From the NCBI RefSeq assembly GCF_000735435.1, contig NZ_JMPP01000055.1, positions 186,001-250,000 on the forward strand: a stretch of DNA of 64,000 nt. The letters are read 5' to 3'. Shown here one piece after another: positions 39,312 through 48,273 of the stretch. This DNA is from Klebsiella planticola ATCC 33531. GTDB lineage: Bacteria > Pseudomonadota > Gammaproteobacteria > Enterobacterales > Enterobacteriaceae. Both the position numbers and the translations under genes were made by a program. The notes under the pieces are model-generated. The model had not been told where the DNA came from. It saw only the letters and a program-made list of their open reading frames with translations, and did not search any database. Positions within the stretch are counted from its first letter, which is position 1. Every line of letters begins with the position of its first letter.

Positions 39312-40424
39312 TTATTTCCCGCTTTTGACTTTCGTCCACGCCCGCGTACGTACGCGGTCGATTTTCGGATCCTGCACCTTCAGGGTGAACAGTTTGGCGA
39401 ACACATCGGCCGGCGGGTAGATAGCCGGGTTATTACGGATGGTTTCGCTCACCAGCGGCGTAGAGGCTTTGTTGCCGTTAGCGTAGTACACCTGATCGCT
39501 GATTTTGGCGATCACTTCCGGGCGCATCAGATAGTTAAGGAACTGATAAGCCTCATCTTTGTTTTTCGCATCCGCCGGCATCGCGAAGACATCAAAGAAC
39601 GCCAGCGCCCCCTCTTTGGGAATGAAGTAGGAGACGTTTACGCCGTTCTTCGCTTCTTTTGCCCGGTTCGCCGCCTGCCAGACATCGCCAGCCCAGCCGA
39701 TGGCGACGCAGATATCGCCGTTAGCAAGATCGTTAATATATTGCGAGGAGTGGAAGTAGCGGATATTCGGCCGCAGTTTCAGCAGCAGGTCGGTCGCCGG
39801 ACCGGTATAATCATCGGCTTTTGTACTGTTCGGATCTTTGCCCAGATAGTTCAGGACGGTGGCAAAAATCTCTTCCGGCGCATCAAGGAAGGAGACGCCG
39901 CAGCTTTTCAGTTTTTCAAGGTTCTCCGGCTTAAGCACCAGATCCCAGCTATTCAGCGGCGCATCTTTACCGAGCACGGCTTTCACTTTATCGACGTTAT
40001 AGCCAATGCCGGTGGTCGCCCACAGGTACGGCATCGCGTACTTGTTATCCGGGTCGTGTTTGGCGACCAGCTTGAGGACTTCCGGGTCAAGATTCTTCCA
40101 GTTTGGCAGCTTGCTTTTGTCCAGAGGCTGGAAGACGCCTGCCGCCAGCTGACGTTCGAGGAAGCTGGCGGACGGGACCACCAGGTCAAAGCCGGTGCTG
40201 CCCGCCATTAATTTGCCTTCCAGTACTTCGTTGGAGTCAAAAACGTCGTACACCACTTTAATACCGGTCTCTTTTTCAAAATTTGCCACCGTATCCGGCG
40301 CAATATAATCAGACCAGTTATAAACATGCAGGGTTTTTTGTTCAGCGGCGAGTGAACCGGCAGAGACGGCCATCAACGCACCCGTAACCAGACCTGTTAA
40401 CCATTTTTTACCAAAGGCGGTCAT
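39312..40424 (-). CDS. potF: PotF, periplasmic putrescine-binding protein
   Basis: Solute-binding protein of PotFGHI, 370 residues as in E. coli. Signal peptide ends LMAVSAGSLAAEQ (cleaved after about 26). The mature start is TLHVYNWSDYIAPDTV, containing the conserved Trp-Ser-Asp of the polyamine pocket. Further pocket residues lie in YLWATTGIGYN and AIGWAGDVWQA. It is first in the operon; the promoter must lie in the AT-rich 350 bp upstream. Confidence 0.96.
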   Translation of the reverse strand: MTAFGKKWLTGLVTGALMAVSAGSLAAEQKTLHVYNWSDYIAPDTVANFEKETGIKVVYDVFDSNEVLEGKLMAGSTGFDLVVPSASFLERQLAAGVFQPLDKSKLPNWKNLDPEVLKLVAKHDPDNKYAMPYLWATTGIGYNVDKVKAVLGKDAPLNSWDLVLKPENLEKLKSCGVSFLDAPEEIFATVLNYLGKDPNSTKADDYTGPATDLLLKLRPNIRYFHSSQYINDLANGDICVAIGWAGDVWQAANRAKEAKNGVNVSYFIPKEGALAFFDVFAMPADAKNKDEAYQFLNYLMRPEVIAKISDQVYYANGNKASTPLVSETIRNNPAIYPPADVFAKLFTLKVQDPKIDRVRTRAWTKVKSGK

Positions 40425-40772
40425 ATCTCTTTTTCCTTCTCAATGCCCGTTAACAAGCGGGCTTAATATACGCACTTGTCTGCATGCAATAATCATGCAT
40501 ATTTTCTCATTGCCTAAGAAAAGGAGAGAGGACCTCTCCCGGAATGGTTGCCCGCAACTGGAAGCATCGTCAGAATAACTGTAGCCAGAATAAGAGGCTA
40601 TAGCCCAGGTAAAATAACGCCTTTTATCAATTTTTTATGCAATAACGGTCTACGTGATAAGCCAAAAGCGGCTGAATGGCGGTGAAAAATTCTTGAAGGA
40701 AAGGTTAAATGCAGAATAAAAGCACGTAATACGCAGCCGCTATGGCAGTGGCTGCGCTATTCATCGGCAGGT
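40425..40772. promoter_or_regulatory. ybjN-potF intergenic region
   Basis: About 350 bp, AT-rich near 40480-40700, between ybjN and potF on the same strand. It holds the potF promoter and leader. No defined operator or hairpin terminator could be assigned to ybjN. Confidence 0.35.
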
Positions 40773-41252
40773 TTAGTGAAGAAAATGGTGCTGAATATCT
40801 TCAGCGACGTACTCTTCTTCTTCGGCTTTATAGAGCACCTGGTTGGCTGCAGCTTCGAGGATAACCATAGAAATCTGCTCTTCGCTCTGGCGGAAGAACC
40901 AGCCAAACTGTTCGACGGTAATGCCGACGCCGACGGAAAGCGCCTGACACACCACCAGTTTGGGCAGATTGTCATCCTGAATATCGAGGAAGGCTTTGAC
41001 GGTCAACGAACTGGCGTTAATTGCCGAAAGATCCGCGGAAAGTCCGAGCAGCGCCGAAGGCTTCACTTCAGCCAGGGCGGAAAAGAGCACGACGTTATCC
41101 ACCAGATCGAGCTTCGCATCAAAAATGCCGTCGAAATTCTGCATATGCGGCAGATGCAAGGCCTGGCAGGAATCACACTCAAAGAAGTTGATACCTAACT
41201 CATCGAGCCAGTGACGTAGCGTATCCAGACCCGGAACGACCAGTGAATCCAT
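40773..41252 (-). CDS. ybjN: YbjN, YbjN-family regulatory/chaperone-like protein
   Basis: Cytosolic protein of the YbjN family, whose fold resembles type III secretion chaperones. In E. coli its level affects motility and stress responses, but the molecular activity is unclear. The 159-residue product fits the E. coli 158. It begins MDSLVVPGLDTLRHWLDELG and ends in an acidic helix KAEEEEYVAEDIQHHFLH. It is transcribed alone. Confidence 0.92.
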   Translation of the reverse strand: MDSLVVPGLDTLRHWLDELGINFFECDSCQALHLPHMQNFDGIFDAKLDLVDNVVLFSALAEVKPSALLGLSADLSAINASSLTVKAFLDIQDDNLPKLVVCQALSVGVGITVEQFGWFFRQSEEQISMVILEAAANQVLYKAEEEEYVAEDIQHHFLH

Positions 41253-41340
41253 ATGACCTGTGACCTCTTACTGTAGAAAAACGACGCCATAGCTTACGCA
41301 AAAAACGCCGCGCATACCATGAAAGTGTCGCCCGCGCCGG

Positions 41341-42243
41341 TTATCCGCCCATTTTCAGACAAAATTCTGGCGTGGCCTGACGCTCAATCCAGGCGATCAT
41401 GCGCCCGGCAATATCAATTCCGGTGGTCGTTTCAATGCCTTCCAGACCCGGAGAGGCGTTCACCTCCATGACCAGCGGCCCACGGGTCGCGCGAAGGATA
41501 TCCACCCCGGCGACATCCAGCCCCAGGGTTTGCGCCGCCCTGATCGCCATCTCACGTTCCTGATCGCTGATCGTGGCCACCGTCGCCACACCGCCGCGGT
41601 GCAGGTTAGAGCGGAAATCGCCCTCTTTCGCCCGCCGCTCGATCGCCGCCACCACTTCATTACCCACGACCAGGCAGCGTACATCCCGCCCTTTCGCCTC
41701 GGCGATATACTCCTGAACCAGAATATGCGCGTTCAGGCCGCGGAAAGCGTCGATCACGCTCTCTGCCGCCTGGCGGGTCTCCGCCAACACCACGCCGATG
41801 CCCTGCGTCCCTTCCACCAGTTTGACCACCAGCGGCGCGCCGCCGACCATGGCAATCAGGTCGCTGGTATCGTCCGGAGAGTGCGCAATACCGGTCAGCG
41901 GCAGATCGATCCCCTGCCGCGCCAGCAGCTGCAACGAGCGCAGCTTGTCACGGGCGCGGGTTATCGCCACCGATTCATTGAGCGGATAGCTGCCGAGCAG
42001 TTCAAACTGACGAAGGGCGGCGGTCCCGTAATAGGTAATTGCGGAACCAATGCGTGGGATCACGGCATCGAAATGCGGGAGCTGGCGTCCCTTATAGTGA
42101 ATCGATGAGGCCACCGGACTCACGTTCATATAGCAGGAAAGCGGATCGAGAATTTCCACCTGGTGGCCGCGTTTTTGCGCGGCTTCGCGCAGGCGACGAC
42201 ATGAATAAAGCGTTCCATCCCGGGATAATATAGCAATTTTCAC
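41341..42243 (-). CDS. rimK: RimK, ribosomal S6 glutamate ligase
   Basis: ATP-grasp enzyme that adds glutamates to the C-terminus of ribosomal protein S6 and can make poly-alpha-glutamate. The 300-residue product equals E. coli when started at GTG 42243 ([15 protein letters not shown]). ATP-grasp motifs: [15 protein letters not shown], and metal-binding [14 protein letters not shown]. It follows nfsA on the same strand with a hairpin in the 113-bp gap. It is in the ybjC-nfsA-rimK group as in E. coli. Confidence 0.96.
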   Translation of the reverse strand: MKIAILSRDGTLYSCRRLREAAQKRGHQVEILDPLSCYMNVSPVASSIHYKGRQLPHFDAVIPRIGSAITYYGTAALRQFELLGSYPLNESVAITRARDKLRSLQLLARQGIDLPLTGIAHSPDDTSDLIAMVGGAPLVVKLVEGTQGIGVVLAETRQAAESVIDAFRGLNAHILVQEYIAEAKGRDVRCLVVGNEVVAAIERRAKEGDFRSNLHRGGVATVATISDQEREMAIRAAQTLGLDVAGVDILRATRGPLVMEVNASPGLEGIETTTGIDIAGRMIAWIERQATPEFCLKMGG

Positions 42244-42260
42244 CCTGCACCTCTGCAACA

Positions 42261-42280
42261 AGGCCCGCTCCGGCGGGCCT
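42261..42280 (-). other. nfsA-rimK intergenic hairpin
   Basis: 8-bp stem AGGCCCGC / GCGGGCCT with a TCCG loop and a weak T-rich stretch on the reverse strand. It is a possible attenuator within the ybjC-nfsA-rimK transcript, just before the rimK ribosome site. Confidence 0.5.
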
Positions 42281-42356
42281 GCAATATGTTAATTGCGCCA
42301 CGACCGCCCGGTGCACCAAATGGCGGGGCGGAAAGCAGGCAGCAGTGTACACGCAA

Positions 42357-43079
42357 TCAGCGCGTTGCCCACCCCTGCTTATGCAGATAGTCGAGAATAA
42401 ACGGGCGACTTTCTTTAATGATAGTGCGCCGAATATGGTCGCTCCAGGTATCACGGCGGGTGTTGCTGCCGCGCGACAGGTAGTACTGCGCCATCTGCTC
42501 ATCATATTGTGCCAGCACCGCCTCATCCACCGGCTGGTACGCATTTTCATGCACCAGCAGCGCCGCAGGCATGCGCGGCTTCACCCCCGGGTTATCGGCG
42601 GGCCATCCCAGGCACAAGCCAAACAGCGGCAGGACGTGCTGCGGCAGCTTCAGCAGTTCGGTCACCCCTTCAATACTATTGCGGATCCCGCCGATATAGA
42701 CGCCGCCGAGGCCCAGGGATTCGGCGGCAACCAGCGCATTTTGCGCCATCATTGCGGTATCCACCGCCCCCAGCAGCAGCTGTTCGGCCAGCCCCAGCTG
42801 GGCGTCCGGACAGATTTGCAGGAGGCGGTTAAAGTCGGCGCAAAATACCCAGAACTCCGCCGCGCGCGCAACGTGCTGCTGGCCGCCGCTCATCGTGACC
42901 AGCTGCTCACGAAGCTGAGGATCGGTGACGCGAATAATGGAGCTGCATTGTAAAAAGCTCGAGCTTGAGGCCCCCTGCGCACTGGCGATGATAGCTTCGC
43001 GCTGTTCGTCGCCGATCGGCGCATCGGTAAAGTGGCGGATGGAACGGTGGCTACGCAGCAGATCAATGGTCGGCGTCAT
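42357..43079 (-). CDS. nfsA: NfsA, oxygen-insensitive NADPH nitroreductase
   Basis: Homodimeric FMN flavoprotein that reduces nitroaromatics, nitrofurans and quinones by two-electron steps. The 240-residue product equals E. coli. FMN-binding N-terminus TIDLLRSHRSIRHFTDAPI. SSSFLQCSSIIRVTD and the C-terminal RSNTRRDTWSDHI-type arginines bind NADPH. Loss of this gene is a common route to nitrofurantoin resistance in enterobacteria; here the frame is intact. It overlaps the ybjC end by 17 bp. Confidence 0.96.
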   Translation of the reverse strand: MTPTIDLLRSHRSIRHFTDAPIGDEQREAIIASAQGASSSSFLQCSSIIRVTDPQLREQLVTMSGGQQHVARAAEFWVFCADFNRLLQICPDAQLGLAEQLLLGAVDTAMMAQNALVAAESLGLGGVYIGGIRNSIEGVTELLKLPQHVLPLFGLCLGWPADNPGVKPRMPAALLVHENAYQPVDEAVLAQYDEQMAQYYLSRGSNTRRDTWSDHIRRTIIKESRPFILDYLHKQGWATR

Positions 43080-43350
43080 CTTGTTTTTCTCTGTCTGGTG
43101 AAGAAGTTGGTTTTGGAGTGTGAGTCAGCTGTGGCGCGACGATCCTGGCCATTCGCCACATTAATGCTATCGCTGCCGGGAGCATCAGCAGGATCCCGGA
43201 AAAAATCATCAGCATCGCCGCCGTCGGGCTGGAAAACGGCGCCGGCAGCTGCAGGTACTGATTGAGCGAGAGCCAGGCGAGGGTCAACAGCACAATCCCG
43301 ATGATCTCTACCAGCAGAACGCTTTTTGGCAAAACGGCAGGCGATCGCAT
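43063..43350 (-). CDS. ybjC: YbjC, small inner-membrane protein
   Basis: DUF1418 protein of unknown function, 95 residues as in E. coli. Two membrane helices at about 12-30 (LLVEIIGIVLLTLAWLSL) and 44-66 (AMLMIFSGILLMLPAAIALMW), with a hydrophilic tail ending in DREKQDDADH. It is the first gene of ybjC-nfsA-rimK; its 3' end overlaps nfsA, so translation is coupled. It is divergent from grxA. Confidence 0.93.
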   Translation of the reverse strand: MRSPAVLPKSVLLVEIIGIVLLTLAWLSLNQYLQLPAPFSSPTAAMLMIFSGILLMLPAAIALMWRMARIVAPQLTHTPKPTSSPDREKQDDADH

Positions 43351-43559
43351 AGCTCTGCTCTCCTCCAGTCAATATTATTCGCGCGCTCCGCAGGCTAATC
43401 GCGCGCGGCCGACACAGTATAATGATTTAACCACGAAGACATTTATCAAACATAGCCTTAAACCATCGAAGAAAAAGGCAGAACCTTCTTTTCCTCGCCG
43501 GCATAACGCGTCATCATAGCTGCCATTCGCCATCCGGCTGAGATTTAAGGAGAGAAAGT

Positions 43560-43823
43560 ATGTTTACCGTTATTTTTGGTCGCCCTGGTTGCCCGTATTG
43601 TGTTCGCGCTAAAGAACTGGCAGAGAAACTGACCAATGAACGCGATGACTTCAACTACCGCTACGTTGATATTCACGCCGAAGGCATCAGCAAGAGCGAC
43701 CTGGAAAAGACCGTAGGCAAACCGGTTGAGACCGTTCCGCAGATTTTTGTCGATCAAAAACATATCGGCGGCTGCACCGATTTTGAAGCCTGGGCGAAAG
43801 AGAATCTCGGTCTGTTTGCCTGA
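43560..43823 (+). CDS. grxA: GrxA, glutaredoxin 1
   Basis: Glutathione-dependent dithiol reductant for ribonucleotide reductase, PAPS reductase and OxyR. The 87-residue product (E. coli 85) starts MFTVIFGRPGCPYCVRAKEL. Active site CPYC at about 11-14, cis-Pro in ETVPQIFVDQ and GSH-binding GGCTDFEAW. A Cys replaces the E. coli Tyr in GGYTDF. RBS AAGGAGAG lies 7 bp upstream. OxyR control is expected from E. coli, but no site was firmly recognised in the 209-bp divergent region. Confidence 0.95.
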   Translation: MFTVIFGRPGCPYCVRAKELAEKLTNERDDFNYRYVDIHAEGISKSDLEKTVGKPVETVPQIFVDQKHIGGCTDFEAWAKENLGLFA

Positions 43824-43829
43824 GCCGAC

Positions 43830-44213
43830 TCATTCCTCTGACGAATGATTGCGTCTGGTATCCAGCCAGGCGCAGATAAACAGAAAGCACAGCGCACCCA
43901 GCGCACACCAGAATACCGCGCTAAACAGCCACGCCAGTTGTTGCCAGAAGGTACGCTGAGCCGCAAAAAAAATCCGCATGATCAGCAGACAGACGGGAGT
44001 CGCCAGAATCGCCCCCACCAGCGGCTGGATGACGCGTCGCCCCGGAGAGAGGCAGCTGGCGGCCGCACCGGGCAGCAAAAAGTAGAGCAGTCCAACCTCA
44101 GGATTACCGGTAGCCCGAAAGACGCCTTTCATATGCAGTAACAACAATAAACACACTACGATAAACAGAAAGAACCCACAGGTAATACCCACCCAGGCAC
44201 GCTCAGATTTCAC
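43830..44213 (-). CDS. ybjM: YbjM, inner-membrane protein
   Basis: Predicted inner-membrane protein of unknown role, 127 residues (E. coli 125). Four hydrophobic segments at about 8-28 (VGITCGFFLFIVVCLLLLLHM), 42-58, 62-80 and 95-118. It converges on grxA with 6 bp between stops. The 268-bp region upstream to ybjL contains the divergent promoters and no further gene. Confidence 0.92.
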   Translation of the reverse strand: MKSERAWVGITCGFFLFIVVCLLLLLHMKGVFRATGNPEVGLLYFLLPGAAASCLSPGRRVIQPLVGAILATPVCLLIMRIFFAAQRTFWQQLAWLFSAVFWCALGALCFLFICAWLDTRRNHSSEE

Positions 44214-44481
44214 AATATCCTCCTGATTCTGCTTCTAACCCACTTCACTTCGTCCAGTCAGATAAAGCATTCCGGCAATCCATGCCAATTTAGCTCCCCA
44301 TCGGCGTAAAAACGATTGTGACTAGCCGCAGCATCCAGGAAGGATTAAACTACCGGCTCTGTTTTTACTGGTTATAACGGGATGCCAGAACAGGGTTCGG
44401 GACAACGCGAACACTGGACCAACCTTAGACCAAATAACCATTTCCTTCAACAACTTACTAGTAAATGAGAAGTTGGCTTTC

Positions 44482-46167
44482 GTGAATATAAACGTCGCAG
44501 ATTTGTTAAACGGGAATTACATCCTGTTATTATTCGTTGTACTTGCCCTGGGGCTTTGTCTCGGGAAACTTCGTCTCGGGTCAGTACAACTTGGTAATTC
44601 TATTGGCGTTTTAGTGGTTTCATTATTATTAGGTCAGCAGCATTTCAGTATTAACACTGATGCGCTAAATCTGGGCTTTATGCTGTTTATTTTTTGCGTT
44701 GGCGTGGAAGCGGGTCCCAACTTTTTTTCTATTTTTTTCCGCGACGGAAAAAACTATCTGATGCTCGCCCTGGTGATGGTCGGCAGCGCGATGTTGCTGG
44801 CGATGGGGCTGGGAAAACTGTTCGGCTGGGACATCGGTCTGACCGCCGGGATGCTCGCAGGTGCGATGACATCAACGCCGGTGCTGGTCGGTGCGGGGGA
44901 TACGCTACGGCACTTTGGCCTGCCCAGCGATCGGCTGGCGCTCTCCCTCGACCACCTGAGTCTGGGCTACGCCCTGACCTATCTGATTGGTCTCGTCAGT
45001 CTGATCGTCGGCGCGCGCTATATGCCGAAGCTGCAGCATCAGGATCTGCAAACCAGCGCCCAGCAGATTGCGCGTGAACGCGGGCTCGATACCGACTCCA
45101 AACGTAAAGTCTACCTGCCGGTGATCCGGGCCTATCGCGTCGGCCCGGAGCTGGTCGCCTGGGCTGACGGTAAAAATCTGCGCGAGCTGGGGATTTACCG
45201 GCAAACCGGCTGCTACATTGAGCGTATTCGCCGTAACGGTATTCTGGCGAACCCGGATGGCGATGCCGTCCTGCAGATGGGCGATGATATCGCGCTGGTG
45301 GGTTACCCGGACGCCCATGCCCGCCTTGATCCCAGCTTCCGTAACGGCAAAGAGGTCTTCGACCGCGATCTGCTGGATATGCGCATCGTCACCGAAGAGA
45401 TCGTGGTGAAAAACCACAACGCCGTAGGCCGCCGTCTTGCGCAGCTGAAGCTGACCGATCACGGCTGCTTCTTAAACCGCGTCATCCGCAGCCAGATTGA
45501 AATGCCGATCGACGATAACGTGGTGCTCAACAAAGGCGACGTGTTACAGGTCAGCGGCGATGCGCGACGCGTCAAAACCGTTGCCGACCGCATCGGCTTT
45601 ATCTCCATTCACAGCCAGGTGACCGACCTGCTCGCCTTCTGCGCCTTCTTTATCGTCGGGCTGATGATCGGCATGATCACCTTCCAGTTCAGCTCTTTCA
45701 GCTTTGGTATCGGTAACGCGGCGGGGCTGCTGTTTGCCGGGATTATGCTCGGTTTCCTGCGCGCCAACCACCCGACCTTCGGCTATATTCCGCAGGGCGC
45801 GCTGAATATGGTGAAAGAGTTCGGCCTGATGGTCTTTATGGCCGGGGTCGGTCTGAGCGCCGGCGCCGGGATTGGTCACGGCCTGGGCGCCATCGGCGGC
45901 CAGATGCTGGCGGCGGGTCTTATCGTCAGCCTGGTGCCGGTGGTAATTTGCTTCTTGTTTGGCGCCTATGTGCTGCGTATGAACCGCGCGATGTTGTTTG
46001 GCGCCATGATGGGGGCGCGCACCTGCGCTCCGGCGATGGAAATTATCAGCGACACCGCGCGCAGCAACATTCCGGCGCTGGGCTACGCGGGCACCTATGC
46101 GATTGCCAACGTTCTTCTGACCCTGGCGGGGACGCTGATTGTTATCATCTGGCCAGGGCTACAGTAA
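44482..46167 (+). CDS. ybjL: YbjL, AAE-family putative transporter with RCK_C domains
   Basis: Inner-membrane protein of the aspartate:alanine exchanger family; the substrate in enterobacteria is uncertain. The 561-residue product equals E. coli from the GTG at 44482 ([18 protein letters not shown]). Two blocks of about five to six membrane helices flank two cytosolic RCK_C domains (about 200-385, including [19 protein letters not shown] and [16 protein letters not shown]). Transport motifs: [10 protein letters not shown] and [12 protein letters not shown]. It is followed by rybB, as in E. coli, confirming the chromosome side of the prophage junction. Confidence 0.95.
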   Translation: MNINVADLLNGNYILLLFVVLALGLCLGKLRLGSVQLGNSIGVLVVSLLLGQQHFSINTDALNLGFMLFIFCVGVEAGPNFFSIFFRDGKNYLMLALVMVGSAMLLAMGLGKLFGWDIGLTAGMLAGAMTSTPVLVGAGDTLRHFGLPSDRLALSLDHLSLGYALTYLIGLVSLIVGARYMPKLQHQDLQTSAQQIARERGLDTDSKRKVYLPVIRAYRVGPELVAWADGKNLRELGIYRQTGCYIERIRRNGILANPDGDAVLQMGDDIALVGYPDAHARLDPSFRNGKEVFDRDLLDMRIVTEEIVVKNHNAVGRRLAQLKLTDHGCFLNRVIRSQIEMPIDDNVVLNKGDVLQVSGDARRVKTVADRIGFISIHSQVTDLLAFCAFFIVGLMIGMITFQFSSFSFGIGNAAGLLFAGIMLGFLRANHPTFGYIPQGALNMVKEFGLMVFMAGVGLSAGAGIGHGLGAIGGQMLAAGLIVSLVPVVICFLFGAYVLRMNRAMLFGAMMGARTCAPAMEIISDTARSNIPALGYAGTYAIANVLLTLAGTLIVIIWPGLQ

Positions 46168-46194
46168 ATATTTAAGAAAAAAATGGATAGAGGC

Positions 46195-46223
46195 AGAACT
46201 TTTCTCTTGGGCATCAGTCATAA
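46195..46223 (+). promoter_or_regulatory. Sigma-E promoter of rybB
   Basis: -35 element AGAACTT and -10 element GTCATAA separated by about 16 bp, ending 6 bp before the rybB start. These match the RpoE consensus (GAACTT / TCTAA-like) and the known rybB promoter layout. Confidence 0.85.
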
Positions 46224-46228
46224 GTAGT

Positions 46229-46307
46229 GCCACTGCTTTTCTTTGATGTCCCCATTTTGTGGAGCCCATCAACCCCGCCATTTTGGTTCAAGGTTGATGG
46301 GTTTTTT
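46229..46307 (+). ncRNA. rybB: RybB, sigma-E-dependent Hfq-binding small RNA
   Basis: Envelope-stress sRNA that, with Hfq, silences many outer-membrane porin mRNAs. The 5' seed GCCACTGCTTTTCTTTGATG is identical in type to the conserved RybB seed. A second stretch CCCCATTTTGTGGAG forms the first stem, and the terminator is CCATCAACC...GGTTGATGG followed by six T and GTT. Length is about 79 nt, as in E. coli. It lies between ybjL and the prophage. In E. coli ybjK follows; here P2-like genes start within 80 bp, so the rybB 3' end is the likely attachment point. Confidence 0.95.
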
Positions 46308-46387
46308 GTTGCCTGGATTTTAAGACATTTAAAATCATATAGTTACAAACCCTCTTTTTAAGCCATGGCGACAAAGTGGCGGCAGCC

Positions 46388-46606
46388 TCAAAGAGACAGT
46401 GCTGCCTGACCTGAATTTGTAGGATGAGGCTGCACATGATGGGCCTCTTTAGGTGTAGAGATTGAGCGCACAAAAGTCTCATGCGTTACGAACGTATGGC
46501 TGCAGTTGATATTCTGGCACTGGTTGTAACGTTCTTTGGTCATTGAAGAGACCTGGAAACTGCTGCGAGTATGGGCTGCACTTCCACACAATGGGCAAAT
46601 CATCAT
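46388..46606 (-). CDS. ogr: Ogr, zinc-finger activator of late transcription
   Basis: P2 Ogr/Delta-family activator that binds TGT-N12-ACA boxes about 55 bp upstream of late promoters and contacts the RNA polymerase alpha subunit. The 72-residue product equals P2 Ogr. MMICPLCGSAAHTRSSFQVS contains the first Cys pair; QCQNINCSHTF gives the second (C-x4-C). Start at 46606 puts the first Cys at position 4 as in P2. Two matching operators are visible at 53137 and 59962. It is the gene nearest the chromosomal junction. Confidence 0.93.
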   Translation of the reverse strand: MMICPLCGSAAHTRSSFQVSSMTKERYNQCQNINCSHTFVTHETFVRSISTPKEAHHVQPHPTNSGQAALSL

Positions 46607-46693
46607 TTTTACGTCCCCACCATTTTTCCTGAAATCGCAATAATGATACAACATTATTTCACTTTGTGAACTTTAAGTTCTCTTTTGAAAACC

Positions 46694-47791
46694 TCAATCC
46701 ATTACTAGATCATCAATTTTCACTTCCAGTTCGATGCTGGTCGTAAATCCGCTATCCGCACTGACCATGTGCGTTAACGTTGTGATGGTCCATTCTGCAT
46801 CATCAATGGGCTGTTTAAAGCCGCTGACCTTAACGGGCATTTCCGTATAGAGATCCGCCCGGCCTTCTGCCAGCTGCAGAGAAAATGACGCAACACCGCG
46901 CTGCAGCCGCTCCCAGTTCATTTTTGCAGCCCGCTCTGCATTACTGCGGTTCGCATAGGTTCGGTTCAGAACCAGCACGTTCTCATCCGTCCCGATCAGG
47001 TAATCCCCCTGCTTTGCCTCCGGCTCTTTGGGTTTTGTCGTCCTCCGGCGGCGCTTCACCTTAGCCGTTTCTTTCTTTGCCGGTTCCCGCGTATGCAGCC
47101 AGTGAGCAATCACCCCGGTATACGCTCCCCTGTCAGCCAGGCTGAACCGGTGGCTGTCACCGTCCTTACGGGTAATAGTGATGACCGGCAGCGGTTTTCC
47201 ACTGGCCGTTTTTCCCTGCCCCTGCCGGATAAACAGCAGATTACTGTCCTTCACCGAGGCAATCGCACCGTACTGCCGCGCCAGCTTCATCAAAAAACTC
47301 GCATCGCTTTCGTTGGTCTGATCAAGGTGGTCCAGTGCCTGCGCAGCAACATCTTTGCCAATGGCAACCTTCAGGCTGTGCCGTGTGGCAATTTCCTTCA
47401 CCACTTCGCCCACCGTCGTTTTGTGCCATGACTTTTCACGCCTGACATTCAGCGTCTCCCTGAAATCCGCGCTACGGGCACGGATTGTCAGCCTGTCCGG
47501 GCTGCCGCTATGCTCTATTTCATCAACGGTAAATTTCCCTTTCGAAAACAACGGCTCGCCTTTCCATCCCAGCGCCAGAGAAATCACCGCGCCACGACGC
47601 GGCATAATCACCAGTCCGTCGGCGTCGTCCAACTCCAGATCGAGCTGGTCAGCCTCAAATCCGCGGTTGTCGGTCAGCGTCATACCCAGCAGACGTTTAT
47701 CCAGGGTCTGCGTTGCGTCTTTGCCTTCGATCACGATGCGAAAGGCCGGTGTCTTACTGCCCTGATTGAGTAAATCTGTCATCTCAATCAC
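46694..47791 (-). CDS. D: gpD, phage late control / tail hub protein
   Basis: P2 gpD family, the gp27-like hub at the tail tip beneath the spike, also called late control protein. The 365-residue product is slightly shorter than P2 D (387). Conserved N-terminal block TLTDNRGFEADQLDLELDDA and GKFTVDEIEHSGSPDRLTIR, then RSADFRETLNVRREKSWH. A basic linker, KVKRRRRTTKPKEPEAK, occupies the variable region, before the C-terminal GVASFSLQLAEGRADLYTE. Start overlaps the U stop (ATGA). It is the last gene of the FI-D transcription unit. Confidence 0.92.
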   Translation of the reverse strand: MIEMTDLLNQGSKTPAFRIVIEGKDATQTLDKRLLGMTLTDNRGFEADQLDLELDDADGLVIMPRRGAVISLALGWKGEPLFSKGKFTVDEIEHSGSPDRLTIRARSADFRETLNVRREKSWHKTTVGEVVKEIATRHSLKVAIGKDVAAQALDHLDQTNESDASFLMKLARQYGAIASVKDSNLLFIRQGQGKTASGKPLPVITITRKDGDSHRFSLADRGAYTGVIAHWLHTREPAKKETAKVKRRRRTTKPKEPEAKQGDYLIGTDENVLVLNRTYANRSNAERAAKMNWERLQRGVASFSLQLAEGRADLYTEMPVKVSGFKQPIDDAEWTITTLTHMVSADSGFTTSIELEVKIDDLVMD

Positions 47792-48273
47792 TGCAGTAAT
47801 CCTCCCACCGCGTTTCTGATATTCCCTACCGCTGCCGCAGCGGAGTCCTGCAGGCTGCTAAGCTGGTCGCTCAGGCTGCCGAACATTTCAGACAACGACT
47901 CATCCACCCGTTTAAGTCCCAGCGAAAACTCTATTTTTCTCGCTTCACCGCTGGCGAAAAATTCCGTTTTCGTCTGGCTCAGACTTTCAATCACATACAT
48001 ACCGTAGATGGTCCCGCCGCCCTCGATCAGAGGCCAGGCCTTGCCCTGCTCCGCCATCAGCTCCAGCGCCAGCAGAGACAACCTGCCGCCAGTAACTTCC
48101 GGCATGAGGACGCCGGAGAACGTCAGCTGATCGTTATCTGGCCCCAGAAACTGCGTTGTCGGACGGCGATTAACGCGGTTGTTGGTCACATGCCGCCAGT
48201 TCCGCTGATACTGCAGTTGCTGATAGGGCACCGTGCGCAGTTGAAACACAAACAAGCCCAGAACCATCATCAT
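47788..48273 (-). CDS. U: gpU, tail terminator-region protein
   Basis: P2 gpU-family tail protein, 161 residues (P2 159). MMMVLGLFVFQLRTVPYQQL matches the conserved MFALG-FxF start; QRNWRHVTNNRVNRRPTTQF and FSLGLKRVDES are family-like. It is required for tail completion in P2. Its start overlaps the T stop and its stop overlaps the D start, each by 4 bp, consistent with stepwise coupled translation. Confidence 0.92.
   Translation of the reverse strand: MMMVLGLFVFQLRTVPYQQLQYQRNWRHVTNNRVNRRPTTQFLGPDNDQLTFSGVLMPEVTGGRLSLLALELMAEQGKAWPLIEGGGTIYGMYVIESLSQTKTEFFASGEARKIEFSLGLKRVDESLSEMFGSLSDQLSSLQDSAAAAVGNIRNAVGGLLQ

Noticed and set aside
38406-40211. 601-codon plus-strand open frame
   Set aside because: It lies exactly opposite potG and potF, which have all family motifs; composition is that of an antisense shadow (His, Arg and Gln rich).
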